DNA from: an uncultured Pseudomonadota bacterium
GTDB taxonomy: Bacteria; Myxococcota_A; Bradymonadia; Bradymonadales; Bradymonadaceae
Direction of reading: 5' to 3'
Assembly (NCBI GenBank): GCA_913057905.1
Contig: CAJXPB010000002.1
Location: 1-64,000 of the forward strand
DNA: 64,000 nt
Shown: positions 17,441 to 26,828 of the stretch, piece by piece
Position numbering within the stretch: the first letter of the stretch is position 1
Layout: each line of letters starts with the position of its first letter
Notes under the pieces: model-generated
What the model was told of the DNA's origin: nothing
The model's database searches: none
What the model saw: the letters and a program-made list of their open reading frames with translations, nothing else
Made by a program: the position numbers and the translations under genes

Positions 17441-18517
17441 CTACTTTGCGCATTTGGGAACGGCGTCCCACCCTTCCTTTCCGGCGATGGTCTCGGCCTG
17501 CTGATCCGCCTTGTAGCTCGAGCGCACCAGCGGTCCGGCTTCGACATGTTTGAAGCCCATCGCCTCGCCGGCTTCGGCGAGTTCGTCGAACTCGTCGGGG
17601 TGCACCCAGCGCTTGACCGGAAGGTGGCGTTTGCTGGGGCGCAGATACTGGCCCAGGTTCAGAATATCGACGCCGTGGTCGGCCAGATCCTCCATCGTCT
17701 CCAGCGTCTGCTCGGTGGTCTCTCCCAGACCGAGCATCATGCCGCTTTTGACCAATGACTGGCCGTTTTCCTTGGCGTACTGTAGAACGTCCAGGGATCG
17801 CTGGTACTTCGCCTGCGGCCGCACCGTTCGGTGCAGGTCTTCGACGGTCTCGATGTTGTGGGCAAAGCAATCGGGTCCGGCATCCAACACGGTCTGCACG
17901 TCGTCGAGGTCGCCCTTGAAGTCGGGCGTCAAAACCTCGAGGCCCATGTCGGGACACGCATCCTTGCACCGACGGATCGTCTCGGCCCAGATCCCGGCAC
18001 CGCCATCCTCCAAGTCATCGCGATCGACGCTTGTGATGACCACGTAGTTCAAATCCAGGCTCGCCAGCGATTCGGCCACCCGGCGCGGTTCATCCTCGTC
18101 GACCTGATTGGGCTTGCCAGTCTGGACGTCGCAGAACCCGCAACTTCTGGTGCAGACATTGCCCAGGATCATGAACGTCAGGGCCTTGCGACTCCAGCAT
18201 TCGCCGATGTTCGGACAGGAGGCTGACTCGCAGACAGTATTCAAATCCGCCTCGTCGACGAGCTGCTTTGTCTCGAAGAACTCCTCGTTCATCGACATCC
18301 GTTTACGCAGCCAGTCCGGGCGTTCGCCGGCCTCGTCTTCCTGGTACTGATGGTCCGGCCGTGCGGGTCCGCTGATGCGTTCCGACTGGCTCGGCTCGTG
18401 GGTCCCCAGCACGCGACCCGACTTCTTGGAGTCGCCCTTGCTGGAGGGACATCCGCCCGATTGATCACTGTCTGGGCCGTCTTGATCGACGATGGGAAGC
18501 GAGATCTTTTCGCTCAT
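17441..18517 (-). CDS. lipA: Lipoyl synthase with unusual N-terminal extension
   Basis: A 358-residue radical SAM enzyme that inserts two sulfurs into octanoyl groups on lipoyl domains, such as E2 of pyruvate dehydrogenase at 40933-42273. The auxiliary cluster ligands are Cys96, Cys101 and Cys107 (CESASCPNIGEC) and the radical SAM cluster ligands Cys122, Cys126 and Cys129 (CTRSCGFC). The C-terminal RSSYKA supplies the conserved serine ligand. ATG 18517 is chosen because AAGGA lies about eight bases upstream. The first 65 residues are a polar, Ser/Asp-rich extension with no counterpart in typical LipA of about 300 residues. lipB is not in the window. Confidence 0.95.
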   Translation of the reverse strand: MSEKISLPIVDQDGPDSDQSGGCPSSKGDSKKSGRVLGTHEPSQSERISGPARPDHQYQEDEAGERPDWLRKRMSMNEEFFETKQLVDEADLNTVCESASCPNIGECWSRKALTFMILGNVCTRSCGFCDVQTGKPNQVDEDEPRRVAESLASLDLNYVVITSVDRDDLEDGGAGIWAETIRRCKDACPDMGLEVLTPDFKGDLDDVQTVLDAGPDCFAHNIETVEDLHRTVRPQAKYQRSLDVLQYAKENGQSLVKSGMMLGLGETTEQTLETMEDLADHGVDILNLGQYLRPSKRHLPVKRWVHPDEFDELAEAGEAMGFKHVEAGPLVRSSYKADQQAETIAGKEGWDAVPKCAK

Positions 18518-18576
18518 GGCTGGATCCTTCTTCGAGGGAGGAGATCTATCGGCGGGGCCCGTCACCGTTCAAATAT

Positions 18577-18618
18577 GCGACGACCGCACGCCGGTCAAGC
18601 CGGTCGTGCGGTCGTCGC
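18577..18618 (-). terminator. Hairpin terminator after the 1787-residue lipoprotein gene
   Basis: A 14-base perfect stem (18577-18590 with 18605-18618) encloses a loop that can pair further through CCGG. Read on the minus strand it follows the lipoprotein stop by about 33 bases and is trailed by ATATTTG, a weak T-rich tract. It also separates that gene from lipA. Confidence 0.7.
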
Positions 18619-18650
18619 GGGGTTCGGAGCTCGGTCTACATCGCTGGCCG

Positions 18651-21600
18651 TTACGGAGAGATGAACTCCTGGAGGCGCAGGAAGTAGGGGCCGTAGGCTG
18701 TGTTGCCTCCGACAAGGCCGGGGTAGATGTAGATGTCATACGTCGACCCCGCGGTGTAGGCGAACGTTCCACCCACGCGATTGTCCGAGCCGGTGTTATT
18801 GTCCTGCATGACGATAGAGCCGGAACTGTCGAAGACCTGAACGCCGAGCTGGTGTTGCGAGGAATTCAGCAGGGCTTCGAGTTCAACGGTTCCACTGGAA
18901 GACGGTGTCCAGCTCAACCGGTCATCGCCGTCACCACACATCGTCAGCTTCTCGACGTACGGCAGGGAGCCGACCTGAGAACTCGACCCGGTGGGGTTCT
19001 CCAACGGCTTGTACTGACCCGGGTTGTCGTTCGGCTCATACTGGTCGTCGGTGCACCCGCCGGAGGTGAAGTTGTTGTTACTCAAGACTTCGAACGGAGC
19101 CAGCACCTCACTCGTCGACGACTTTTTGAACCCGACGCGGAACGTGCCATCGGAGCCGGGCGTGAAGACCGCATGCTCATCGTCGTCGGTCGAACTGTTG
19201 GCAAAGCTGATGGCATTGCCTGTGTTGTCATCGTTGACGAGATTGCCCGAGGAGTCTCGAACTTCCAGGTTCACGTCATCGCTGGACGTGTGGTCGAAGA
19301 AGACGTCGAAGTAGTACGTCGTGCCACCGGTGAGTGACACCGTGTACCAGTCCTCCTCGGTGCCGCAGGCAATCGCGTCGTCCCACTGCAGATCACTCTG
19401 CGTCAGGGAGTAGGCGATGTCTGGAGTCGACTCGTCGTTGCGCTCGTAGGGGTCGGGGCACCAGGGCTCGCTGGGCGAACTACTCGGGAGGCTGGCCCAC
19501 AGGTCGTAGTCGTTCCTCAGGAACGCTCCGCCCGTCGGGTAGACGCGCACATTGTAGGTGTTGCCCGATGTCACGCTCGCGGAGGCCTCCTGGATGTTGC
19601 TCGAGGAGGTCGGCGAAGTGACCGTGCCCACGGCGTTCCCGCTGCTGTCGAGGATTTCGATGCTGATGCTACCCAAGGCGCCCTTGTGCTCGAGCCCGAA
19701 GGTAGCCTGTCCATCGACAGTGGGCGTAAACTCGAACCAGTCTTCGGTGTTTTCACACAACTTCAGGCCGGTCGAGCCGTCGTAGTCGACGCCACTGCTG
19801 AGGGTCTTGGCCGTGCCCGAGCCCGAGCTGCTGGCGTCGATGTTGCCCAGCTGATCCTCGCTGCAGCTCATCGGGTACGACGGCTGCAGGTCGAGCGAGT
19901 AGTCGGCCAGGAAGGTGCCACCCGATGCACTCACCTTGACGTAGTAGGTCGCTCCGGAGCCGGAATTCGTCGCACTCAATGACGCGTCACCCATGTTGTT
20001 GGCGGTGCCCGACGCCACGCTCGTACCGGAACCACTCGGATCGCCGTCGAAGATGTCGACGTCGATCTGGCCGGTCTGGGTCGTCGAGGTCTGAGAGACC
20101 GTCACATCCAGGGTGACCGAGTTCGGCACGAAGATTTTGTAGAAGTCTTCATCGGCGGTGCCGTTGAGGTTGCAGACGCTCAGGCCGGTGTACTGCTTGC
20201 CGGCCACATCGGAGGCATTGGCCGCCGTGTCGTTGTCCTCGAACTGATCCGGGCATTCGCTGCCGGCCGGCCAATTGTCGGAACTGTCGATCGACCCGTC
20301 GCCGTTTGTGTCGCGGAAGAACCGCAGGTCGTAGTCCAACCGAGCGTTTTCCGGCGACACCACTTTGACGTAGTGGGTCTTCTGAGCATTCGAACCGCTG
20401 TAGGTGTACTGCAGGGTCTCGGGGTCCGAATTGGTCGTCGACGAGGCGACGTTGGTCGGACTTCCTCCGCCAGAGGCCGCTTCGTACAGTTCGATGTCGA
20501 GGTTCCCGGTGTCGACCGTCGGGTCGGGGTCGGACGAATCATGCAGCAGACTGACCTCGAAGAGTTCACCGTCGTTGAGGGTGACCTCGTACCAGTCTTC
20601 ATTGCCGTCGCACTTCTTGAGGTTCAGGATTTGACCCGGAACCGTGGCCGATGTGGCGGTACCCGCGGTGTCGTTGCCGGGGCTCTCCAATCGGTCGTCA
20701 TTGCAGGTCGACGGACCCGACTTGCTGACATTCAAGTCGTAGAAGGTGCGGCTGCTGTTCGTCGTGACCTTGTAGTAGAAATCTTGCGTCTTGTTCGACG
20801 TGTAGCTCGCCGCTGCCGCCGTCGCCGTCGAGACCGGTGTGCTGAGACTGTCCTCGCTGTAGAGGTCGACCGTCAACGATCCACTTCCGGAGGTCGTGGC
20901 ATTGACGTCCAGGGTCTCACCCGGCCCGACCTGGGTCTTGTACCAGTCCGGGTTGCCGCTACACGAGACCAAGCCGGATTCGGTTCCCGTCGAAAGGCTC
21001 ACGGCCTCGCAGCTCATGATGTTTCCGCACGAGTCGTTGATCTCGTAGCGGTCGGGACAGCTCGGTGCATCCGGTCCCTGGTCGTTTACGTAGGCCAGCA
21101 CGTCGTAATCGTTTCGCTGCGGCTTGTTCCCCTGTACTTTCAGGCAATATTTTCCGGCCTGCGACGCACTGGAGACAGATACGTTCTCATTATCAGTCGT
21201 GGAATCGCCGACTCCGGTCATTGGCACGGTCGAGCCACTCGGGTCGGTGAGGAAGGCATTGAGATCCCCATTGGAGTGGTCAAACTTCACGTCGAATTCA
21301 AGCTTGTCGCCAGACTGCACATCGGTCACGCAATACGCGTCGACATCACTGTCACAGATCTTTTCGTCGAGGAATGCCGCATCATCTCCACCATTGATAA
21401 TATTCGAGCGACTCAGAGCGGTGAACTGAGGGTTCGTCGATGCGTACGGCGAATCATTTGGTTCGTACTGTGAGTTGTCGACGCAGGGCGGGCCGGGGTT
21501 GACCTGAAGATTGAAGTCGTAGCTGTTCGCACCCTGGCCCTGGTTTTTCTGGACGAGGAAGTAGTACTCGCCGCCAGAGTCGACCTGCGCGGAAACCGTC

Positions 21601-24014
21601 CGCACGGACTCTCCAGCCATATTCGTGGTCGTTCCGTTGTCGGTCGCCACGGGAATTTGGCAATTGTTTCCGGTGACCAACTGGACCACTGAAAGCGCGC
21701 TCGGTTGCTGTGTAATGAATTGTGCCTTGACCGTATCGGCGGGATTCAACTGGATCCCGTAGGAATCACTGCCGTTCCCGGCATTCTGCACACTCCCGTC
21801 GCAGACCCGAAGATCGGGAGCCACGCTCTTGTACGAGGAACCGGTGAAATTATCCCGGTCGAGATAAGATGGTGACGGCTCCGATGCGGTTCGCTTTGGA
21901 AGCGGCGGGCACTGATTGTTCGGTTCCAGAGAGTCGTAACACTGGTTGGGCGACTGACTCCATTCGAAGTCATAGTTCACCAGGCCGGTGCCGTTCTCGA
22001 CCGTCACTCCCACGACGAGGTTGGCGCCGTCGTCGGTCGCGAACCGGAGTCGCTCAAGGTCGCTATCGCTACTCGCCTCCGCGACGCGTGTCCCATCCTT
22101 GTACATGGTGACCGTCAGATCACCGAGGTTGAACGGCGCATCGACGAGGATGTCGAGATTCTGGTTTTGAGAGGCCTGATCCAGGCTATAGAAGTCGGGA
22201 TCATCCCCGCACACGGTGAGTCCATTCTGCGGTGTATCCGGTGCAACGGGGACAGCCGCGCTGATGGAATCGTTTCCATTCATCCCTTCCAACGAGTCGT
22301 CGTTCTGCGAATTACATGGCTTCGGATCCCGAACTTCGACATCCAAGTCGTAGTTGACGAACTGCTTGGTACGCCCGGTCTCGGGATCGGGGTGCTGGAT
22401 GATTCCGCCGCGAATCTGAAACTCGAAGGTCGACGCGGCCTGGACGCCGTAGACGATGCGTTCGGTGCCGCCATCGTTAGGACCCGTAGAGGTAACGATG
22501 GGCTCGCTTTCGCCCTGTCTGTAGAGAGCCAAGTCGACGTTACCTGTGTCTCCCCCATCGATTTCCTGGGGATAGGTCACGGTAATGTCGATGACCTGAT
22601 TGTTTCCGATTTGGCTTCCCGGGATGCGGAACCAGTCCCCTTGAGAGCCGTATTGTCCGCAGAGTGCGGGAGTCCCCGAGAATGTCTTCTGTTCAGGCGA
22701 TCCCGAGAGCTTTGTGTCATCCAGGAGGTATGCATCTCCTCGTTGGAAGTTCTGACCAAATCCGTCATCCGGACACAGCGGAGGGAGATCACGGCAGAGG
22801 CCGAGACTGTCGTCGTTGGCGAATTCCTCGTTGATTCCCTGACTTGTGTCGCAGAATTCGCGGTCGTTTGCGCTGCCGCAATCGGCGTCCTGCCGGCAGT
22901 GTTGGCAGACGGTCTGCTCCTGGCTGGTGGACCCTTCAAAGGTACGACAGGCGAACCCGTCGGTCTCGCAGTCCATATTGGAGTCGCAGGAGTCGATGCA
23001 TTGGTCATTGACGCAGTAGGCTTCGCCCGAACCTTCACCCTGGAAGTCACAGTCCTGGTTGGTCGAACAACCCTCTACGCACGTGCCGGCCTCACCCATC
23101 TGGAAGGAACACACCTGCCGCACACCACAGTCTTTTTCGCAACCATCGGTGCAGCGACATCCACGCCGACAGACGTTTCGCTCACCTTCTTTGATCTCGC
23201 AGATTTCATTGGCCTCACAGTCCGAGTCCTGCATGCATTCGGGGGCATTCTCGCAGACACCATCGTCCGTACACACCTGCGGGATCTCGATGCCTTCCTG
23301 CTCGGCGTAAAATTGGCAGATGGAGTCCGCATCTGAACGGTCGGGATTACAGGTCCCGTCGTAACAGCAAAAGTCTTCGCAGTTAGTGTCGCCGCGATTG
23401 CATACTTTGAACTCGCTCGGGCAATCCATTGCGGTACATTCTTCGGACTCGCATTGATCAGTCCGTGGGTTACAACGTTGACCCTCTGGACATTGCAGCC
23501 TCTCTGGACTCTCACCGTCTGGGACGCACTTGCGCTGGCAGATGCCAGCCGAGCACGCAAAGCGGCCTCGACAGTCACCCGTCTCCTCGCACGCGTTGGA
23601 GATGCAATAGCCGTTGGCGCAATACTGAGCGCCGGAGCATGAATTCTGGTCGCTCGAGGGACCGCAGGTTTCGGGCTGCTGATTGGCGTCGTCCCACCAG
23701 CAGATGTCGCCATCTTCTGTGCCCTCGACGCAGCTCTGAGCGCTGGGACACGACGAGTCTTCGCCGTCGACGTCACAGGGAGACACGCAGATGCCGCCGA
23801 CGTCGCAGACTTGGTCGCCTTCACAGTCGGCCGGACTGTCGCACGACTGAGAGCATACGCCGCTGCGGCACACCATGCCCTCGCCGCTACAGTCTTGGTC
23901 GACCTGGCAGGAATCGAAGGGAAGGTCGCCCCCGGTGCCGCTACAGCCGGTGGCTGCAAACGTGGCAAACCCCACGGTGAGAAGAAGGGCCTGCAAGAAG
24001 GTGAGTTTCTTCAT
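18651..24014 (-). CDS. Giant Cys-rich lipoprotein with ten pre-peptidase C-terminal-like modules
   Basis: A 1787-residue secreted lipoprotein. The signal peptide (MKKLTFLQALLLTVGFATF) ends in a lipobox ATGC. Residues about 20-410 hold dozens of cysteines in short EGF-like or Dickkopf-like units of the form C-x6-C-x5-C (for example DCSGEGMVCRSGVC). From about 413 to the end there are ten modules of about 130 residues. Each starts with a Cys followed by a variant of YEPND and a second Cys before GxxDWY, which resembles bacterial pre-peptidase C-terminal (PPC) beta-sandwich domains. No catalytic domain is seen. The ATG at 24014 has GAGAGGA upstream. It is likely an envelope-anchored adhesion or surface protein (inference). 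About 270 bases upstream are non-coding. Confidence 0.85.
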   Translation of the reverse strand: MKKLTFLQALLLTVGFATFAATGCSGTGGDLPFDSCQVDQDCSGEGMVCRSGVCSQSCDSPADCEGDQVCDVGGICVSPCDVDGEDSSCPSAQSCVEGTEDGDICWWDDANQQPETCGPSSDQNSCSGAQYCANGYCISNACEETGDCRGRFACSAGICQRKCVPDGESPERLQCPEGQRCNPRTDQCESEECTAMDCPSEFKVCNRGDTNCEDFCCYDGTCNPDRSDADSICQFYAEQEGIEIPQVCTDDGVCENAPECMQDSDCEANEICEIKEGERNVCRRGCRCTDGCEKDCGVRQVCSFQMGEAGTCVEGCSTNQDCDFQGEGSGEAYCVNDQCIDSCDSNMDCETDGFACRTFEGSTSQEQTVCQHCRQDADCGSANDREFCDTSQGINEEFANDDSLGLCRDLPPLCPDDGFGQNFQRGDAYLLDDTKLSGSPEQKTFSGTPALCGQYGSQGDWFRIPGSQIGNNQVIDITVTYPQEIDGGDTGNVDLALYRQGESEPIVTSTGPNDGGTERIVYGVQAASTFEFQIRGGIIQHPDPETGRTKQFVNYDLDVEVRDPKPCNSQNDDSLEGMNGNDSISAAVPVAPDTPQNGLTVCGDDPDFYSLDQASQNQNLDILVDAPFNLGDLTVTMYKDGTRVAEASSDSDLERLRFATDDGANLVVGVTVENGTGLVNYDFEWSQSPNQCYDSLEPNNQCPPLPKRTASEPSPSYLDRDNFTGSSYKSVAPDLRVCDGSVQNAGNGSDSYGIQLNPADTVKAQFITQQPSALSVVQLVTGNNCQIPVATDNGTTTNMAGESVRTVSAQVDSGGEYYFLVQKNQGQGANSYDFNLQVNPGPPCVDNSQYEPNDSPYASTNPQFTALSRSNIINGGDDAAFLDEKICDSDVDAYCVTDVQSGDKLEFDVKFDHSNGDLNAFLTDPSGSTVPMTGVGDSTTDNENVSVSSASQAGKYCLKVQGNKPQRNDYDVLAYVNDQGPDAPSCPDRYEINDSCGNIMSCEAVSLSTGTESGLVSCSGNPDWYKTQVGPGETLDVNATTSGSGSLTVDLYSEDSLSTPVSTATAAAASYTSNKTQDFYYKVTTNSSRTFYDLNVSKSGPSTCNDDRLESPGNDTAGTATSATVPGQILNLKKCDGNEDWYEVTLNDGELFEVSLLHDSSDPDPTVDTGNLDIELYEAASGGGSPTNVASSTTNSDPETLQYTYSGSNAQKTHYVKVVSPENARLDYDLRFFRDTNGDGSIDSSDNWPAGSECPDQFEDNDTAANASDVAGKQYTGLSVCNLNGTADEDFYKIFVPNSVTLDVTVSQTSTTQTGQIDVDIFDGDPSGSGTSVASGTANNMGDASLSATNSGSGATYYVKVSASGGTFLADYSLDLQPSYPMSCSEDQLGNIDASSSGSGTAKTLSSGVDYDGSTGLKLCENTEDWFEFTPTVDGQATFGLEHKGALGSISIEILDSSGNAVGTVTSPTSSSNIQEASASVTSGNTYNVRVYPTGGAFLRNDYDLWASLPSSSPSEPWCPDPYERNDESTPDIAYSLTQSDLQWDDAIACGTEEDWYTVSLTGGTTYYFDVFFDHTSSDDVNLEVRDSSGNLVNDDNTGNAISFANSSTDDDEHAVFTPGSDGTFRVGFKKSSTSEVLAPFEVLSNNNFTSGGCTDDQYEPNDNPGQYKPLENPTGSSSQVGSLPYVEKLTMCGDGDDRLSWTPSSSGTVELEALLNSSQHQLGVQVFDSSGSIVMQDNNTGSDNRVGGTFAYTAGSTYDIYIYPGLVGGNTAYGPYFLRLQEFISP

Positions 24015-24284
24015 CGATAATCCTCTCGAACGTTGAGACTGTCTTTCCCCCGGTCCGAGACCACTAATCACCTTGCGGTGTCGGCCACGGCCGGTTGGGA
24101 GGCTGCGAGATCCGGCACTAAATATGTCGGCGGCCCACTCCGGCTCCTGGGCTTATCTGGCCGTCAAAGACGGCGAAATCAGGCCGGGAGCGGCAGGGGA
24201 CCGATGAGAGTGTAACAGAAAAGATAGGGAAAACTAAATCCGGTTTCTGCTAGGTGGGGAATCGGGGAGAGTGGCCCGCGGCAG

Positions 24285-24797
24285 TTATTCCGAGGGCTGC
24301 TCTTCATCCGGAGCTTCCATGTCGGCATAGAGGCCGAGAAGTTCATCTTCGCTGAGGATTCGGGAGTTGTAGTTGCCCCACATGTCGTTGACGGCGACAA
24401 GCTCGCCGTCTCCGAGATCCTCGGTCAGATAGATCGCATAGTACTTGCCGCCCTCTTCGGAGGTCATCCCGGGAATCTCGTCGAGTTCTTCGCCGGTCTC
24501 CGGGACCGTCAGCTTGCAGCGTTTTCCCTCTTCGAATTCTTCGGTCCAGACCTTGCTCGGATCGCCGAAGAACGGACTCAACAAGACGTCCTCTTCTTTG
24601 TCGCCCTGCTCGACGTGGATGCGAATGCCCGGCTCGCCGCTGAACTTCGGGCCATCTTCGTCGATCAGATCTTCACCATTGGGGCCGAAGGCCCGGGTGA
24701 CGAGGACCACAAACCCCTTCCCGTTTTCGGTCAGATCTTCGAGGCGAGAGCGCGTCTCGGAGCGCTCGTCAAATTCGTTGGATTGATCGGTCGACAT
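24285..24797 (-). CDS. Hypothetical acidic protein
   Basis: A 170-residue acidic cytosolic protein; I do not recognise a family. It has a charged N-terminus, a central region with regular beta-strand character (GKGFVVLVTRAF, GIRIHVEQ, KYYAIYLTED) and an acidic C-terminus ending DEEQPSE. No signal peptide or membrane segment is present. The ATG at 24797 is preceded by GGGAG at nine bases. It lies upstream of the giant lipoprotein on the same strand, but a 270-base gap separates them, and it is divergent from mtnB. Confidence 0.7.
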   Translation of the reverse strand: MSTDQSNEFDERSETRSRLEDLTENGKGFVVLVTRAFGPNGEDLIDEDGPKFSGEPGIRIHVEQGDKEEDVLLSPFFGDPSKVWTEEFEEGKRCKLTVPETGEELDEIPGMTSEEGGKYYAIYLTEDLGDGELVAVNDMWGNYNSRILSEDELLGLYADMEAPDEEQPSE

Positions 24798-24907
24798 AGA
24801 GACTTCTCCCGTATAGAAACTTTTCTCAACCGCCTACCTACCGCACACGAACCCGTGTTACAAGTGGGTGGCTCGCGCAGCTACTTCCTGACCGTCGACG
24901 ACCTGTC

Positions 24908-25522
24908 ATGAGTGTTTCCGCCGTAGATACCGCAGCTCGCGATGGCCGTACATTTTGGCAACGGGGTTGGGCGCCCGGCACCGGGGGCAATCTTTCGGTC
25001 AGAGATCCCGACGTCGACGCTCGACAGCTTATCACGGCCTCGGGGACGGATCTGGGCCGGGTGACATCCGACGATTTCGTCGCGGCCGATCTGGAGGGAG
25101 CAACCTCTAAATCGGAGGCAGAGCCCTCCGCCGAGGCCCCGGTCCACGGAGCGATCTATCGGGCGGTCCCGGATGCGGGCGCCGTCTATCACGTCCATCA
25201 CATGGAGGCCGTGCTCTGTTCGCAGGCCGACTGCGGCGAAGGAGCCACCGTCTTTGAGAATGTGGAAATGATCAAGGCGCTCGGATTTTGGGACGCCGAC
25301 GACAGGGTCTTGGTACCCATCGTCGACAACCGACACAACCTGGAGGAGCTGGCCCGATTGGTGGCCGACGCCACTAAAAAACCGCCGGCGGGCGAGCGTC
25401 CACCGGCGGTCATGGTCGAGGGGCACGGTTTCTACGCCTGGGGCGACGATCCCGATGCGGCACGCCGCCACACCGAGGCCCTCGCGTGGTTGTACGAGTG
25501 GAGCTGGGAGCGGCGGCGCTGA
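24908..25522 (+). CDS. mtnB: Methylthioribulose-1-phosphate dehydratase
   Basis: A 204-residue class II aldolase-fold enzyme. It dehydrates 5-methylthioribulose 1-phosphate in methionine salvage. The N-terminal GWAPGTGGNLSVR and the zinc-binding histidines in YHVHHMEAV and VEGHGFYAWG match MtnB rather than fuculose aldolases. APVHGAIYRAVPDAG is also typical. The start at ATG 24908 gives the standard length. mtnP lies 1.3 kb downstream on the same strand, with an antisense acyl-CoA dehydrogenase gene between them. Other salvage enzymes (MtnA, MtnC, MtnD) are not in the window. Confidence 0.92.
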   Translation: MSVSAVDTAARDGRTFWQRGWAPGTGGNLSVRDPDVDARQLITASGTDLGRVTSDDFVAADLEGATSKSEAEPSAEAPVHGAIYRAVPDAGAVYHVHHMEAVLCSQADCGEGATVFENVEMIKALGFWDADDRVLVPIVDNRHNLEELARLVADATKKPPAGERPPAVMVEGHGFYAWGDDPDAARRHTEALAWLYEWSWERRR

Positions 25523-25528
25523 CTCAGG

Positions 25529-26689
25529 TCATTCGTAGTCGCGCAGGACCATCTTGGCGATGGTCTGCAGCTGCATGTTGCTGGTGCCCTCGTAGATCGA
25601 GCCGATCTTGGCGTCGCGATAGTACTTCTCGGCGGGATACTCCTTGGTGAAGCCGACGCCGCCGAAGAATTCGACGCACTGCGAGGCGACCTTCTCGGCG
25701 ATCTGGCTGGTCCGAAGCTTCGCCATCGCCGCCTCTTTCATGAATGGTTCGCCGTTGTCCTTGAGTCGAGCGGCGTTGTAGACGAGCAGCTTGGCCGTCT
25801 CGATCTCGGTGGCGAGCTGGGCGAACTGAAACTGCATGCCCTGGAAGTGGGCGACGGGCTTGCCGAACTGTTCGCGCTCGACGATGTAGTTCATGGCGTG
25901 GTCGAACGCGCCGCGAGCCAGCCCGAGCATCTGCGCACCGATACCGATGCGGCCTTCGTTTAGGGTCTCCATCGCCACCTTGTAGCCCTTGCCGACCTCG
26001 CCGAGGACGTTTTCTTTGGGGACCTTGCAGTCTTCCAGAATGAGCTCGACGGTCGACGAGCCGCGGATACCGAGCTTGTCTTCCTTTTTGCCGACCTCGA
26101 ATCCCTCGAAGTCGTCTTCGACGATAAACGCCGTGATGCCCTTGTACCCTTTGTCGGGGTCGGTATTGGCCATCAGGATGTAGATGTCGGCTTCTTTGCC
26201 GTTAGTGATCCAGAGCTTGTTGCCGGTGATCGACCAGTGGTCGCCCTCGTCGACCGCACGGGTCTTCATGGCAAACGCGTCCGAGCCACTGCCGGGTTCG
26301 CTCAGGCAATAGGCTCCGATCGACTGCCGGGTCAGCCGCGGCAGATATTCTTCTTTCTGCTCGTCGCTGCCCCAGCGAAGCACGGCGTTGTTGACCAGCG
26401 TGTTCTGCACGTCGACGCAGACCGACACGCTCGGGTCGACAAACGCCAGCTCCTCGATTGCCAGGATCGAGTTAAAGAAGCTGCTTCCGGCGCCCCCGTA
26501 CTCTTCGGGCACCTCGATGCCCATCAGCCCCATCTCGAAGCATTTATCGAGCAGCCCCTTGTCCATGGTCTGCTCGCGGTCCATCTCCTCGACGAGGGGG
26601 CCGACCTCGTTTTCGGCAAAATTGGCCACCGATTCTTTAAACATCTGTTCTTCTTCGGACAGATTCGTCACGGCCTTGTGGGCAGTCAT
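25529..26689 (-). CDS. Acyl-CoA dehydrogenase (short-chain type)
   Basis: A 386-residue flavoprotein that oxidises acyl-CoA to enoyl-CoA and passes electrons to ETF. Signature motifs are AYCLSEPGSGSDAFAMKT for FAD and substrate binding, WITNG for the flavin site and QCVEFFGGVGFTKEYPAEK near the C-terminus. The catalytic base is Glu367 in IYEGTSN, the position used by short- and medium-chain enzymes. Length fits the family. ATG 26689 has AGGA five bases upstream. It is convergent with mtnB (six bases between ends) and divergent from mtnP. Chain-length preference cannot be read safely. Confidence 0.94.
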   Translation of the reverse strand: MTAHKAVTNLSEEEQMFKESVANFAENEVGPLVEEMDREQTMDKGLLDKCFEMGLMGIEVPEEYGGAGSSFFNSILAIEELAFVDPSVSVCVDVQNTLVNNAVLRWGSDEQKEEYLPRLTRQSIGAYCLSEPGSGSDAFAMKTRAVDEGDHWSITGNKLWITNGKEADIYILMANTDPDKGYKGITAFIVEDDFEGFEVGKKEDKLGIRGSSTVELILEDCKVPKENVLGEVGKGYKVAMETLNEGRIGIGAQMLGLARGAFDHAMNYIVEREQFGKPVAHFQGMQFQFAQLATEIETAKLLVYNAARLKDNGEPFMKEAAMAKLRTSQIAEKVASQCVEFFGGVGFTKEYPAEKYYRDAKIGSIYEGTSNMQLQTIAKMVLRDYE

Positions 26690-26828
26690 AGCTTCCTCGT
26701 CAGGTGAGAGTACGGGTTACAATCCAACGGCTACCTTTAGTATGACGCGCGCGGCGATTCAATGCAGCGGGCTTACGTGATAAAGAGCCCGTCGACGATA
26801 TGTGACCTCGACTTCAGGCCAAAATGTC

